A stretch of DNA of 6,481 bases from Chloroflexi bacterium RIFCSPLOWO2_02_FULL_71_16. GTDB taxonomy: Bacteria; Chloroflexota; Limnocylindria; P2-11E. The DNA lies in assembly GCA_001795345.1 (NCBI GenBank), contig MGON01000055.1, forward strand, positions 5,072 through 11,552. The letters run 5' to 3'. Under the pieces are notes generated by a model. It did no database searches and was not told where the DNA came from. It saw nothing but the letters and a program-made list of their open reading frames with translations. The translations under genes were made by a program, and so were the position numbers. Positions 6,445-6,481 of this stretch are shown here, one piece after another (the stretch's first letter is position 1; every line of letters starts with the position of its first letter).

Positions 6445-6481
6445 GGGGCGGCTACCGTTTTGAGGCCCCCCAACGGAAATA

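Noticed and set aside
6445..6481. Possible 3' end of a cyclic-di-GMP-I (GEMM) riboswitch before the GGDEF-EAL gene (CCTCAAAACGGTAGCCG on the minus strand)
   Set aside because: The few matching bases resemble the 3' part of the aptamer, but the expected GGTTACC-like continuation is missing and the rest lies outside the window. An Rfam RF01051 scan with more upstream sequence would decide.

Overview
This is a GC-rich window (G and C dominate third codon positions, and many long antisense shadow frames result) from what looks like a bacterial chromosome. Base composition and the style of the signalling proteins suggest an actinobacterium-like or other high-GC environmental lineage, but nothing here fixes the taxon. 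Every gene I can support lies on the minus strand. I see no tRNA, rRNA, CRISPR array or insertion sequence.

In order of transcription (right to left): (1) a 1141-residue membrane protein with about 16 transmembrane helices, then HAMP, PAS, GGDEF and EAL domains, a cyclic-di-GMP enzyme (6444 to 3019); (2) a gap of about 210 bases holding a perfect 12-bp inverted repeat and a strong Shine-Dalgarno site; (3) a 427-residue Fic-family protein with its own inhibitory motif and a C-terminal winged helix (2808 to 1525); (4) a 150-base gap with a doubtful 28-codon ORF (1472 to 1386); (5) a 213-residue class I SAM-dependent methyltransferase (1374 to 733); (6) the first 219 codons of a membrane-anchored sensor protein, probably a histidine kinase, running off the left edge (658 to 1).

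The two ends are signal transduction genes: a c-di-GMP turnover protein and a probable two-component sensor. The Fic gene between them looks like a self-contained, autoregulated accessory gene. It has its own operator-like palindrome and ribosome site, and uses more A/T-ending codons than the GGDEF-EAL gene. I see no evidence that the four main genes form one pathway. The most notable signals are the palindrome next to a Fic-winged-helix gene, the 16-helix membrane module feeding a HAMP domain, and the GGDQF variant combined with an apparently complete EAL site.
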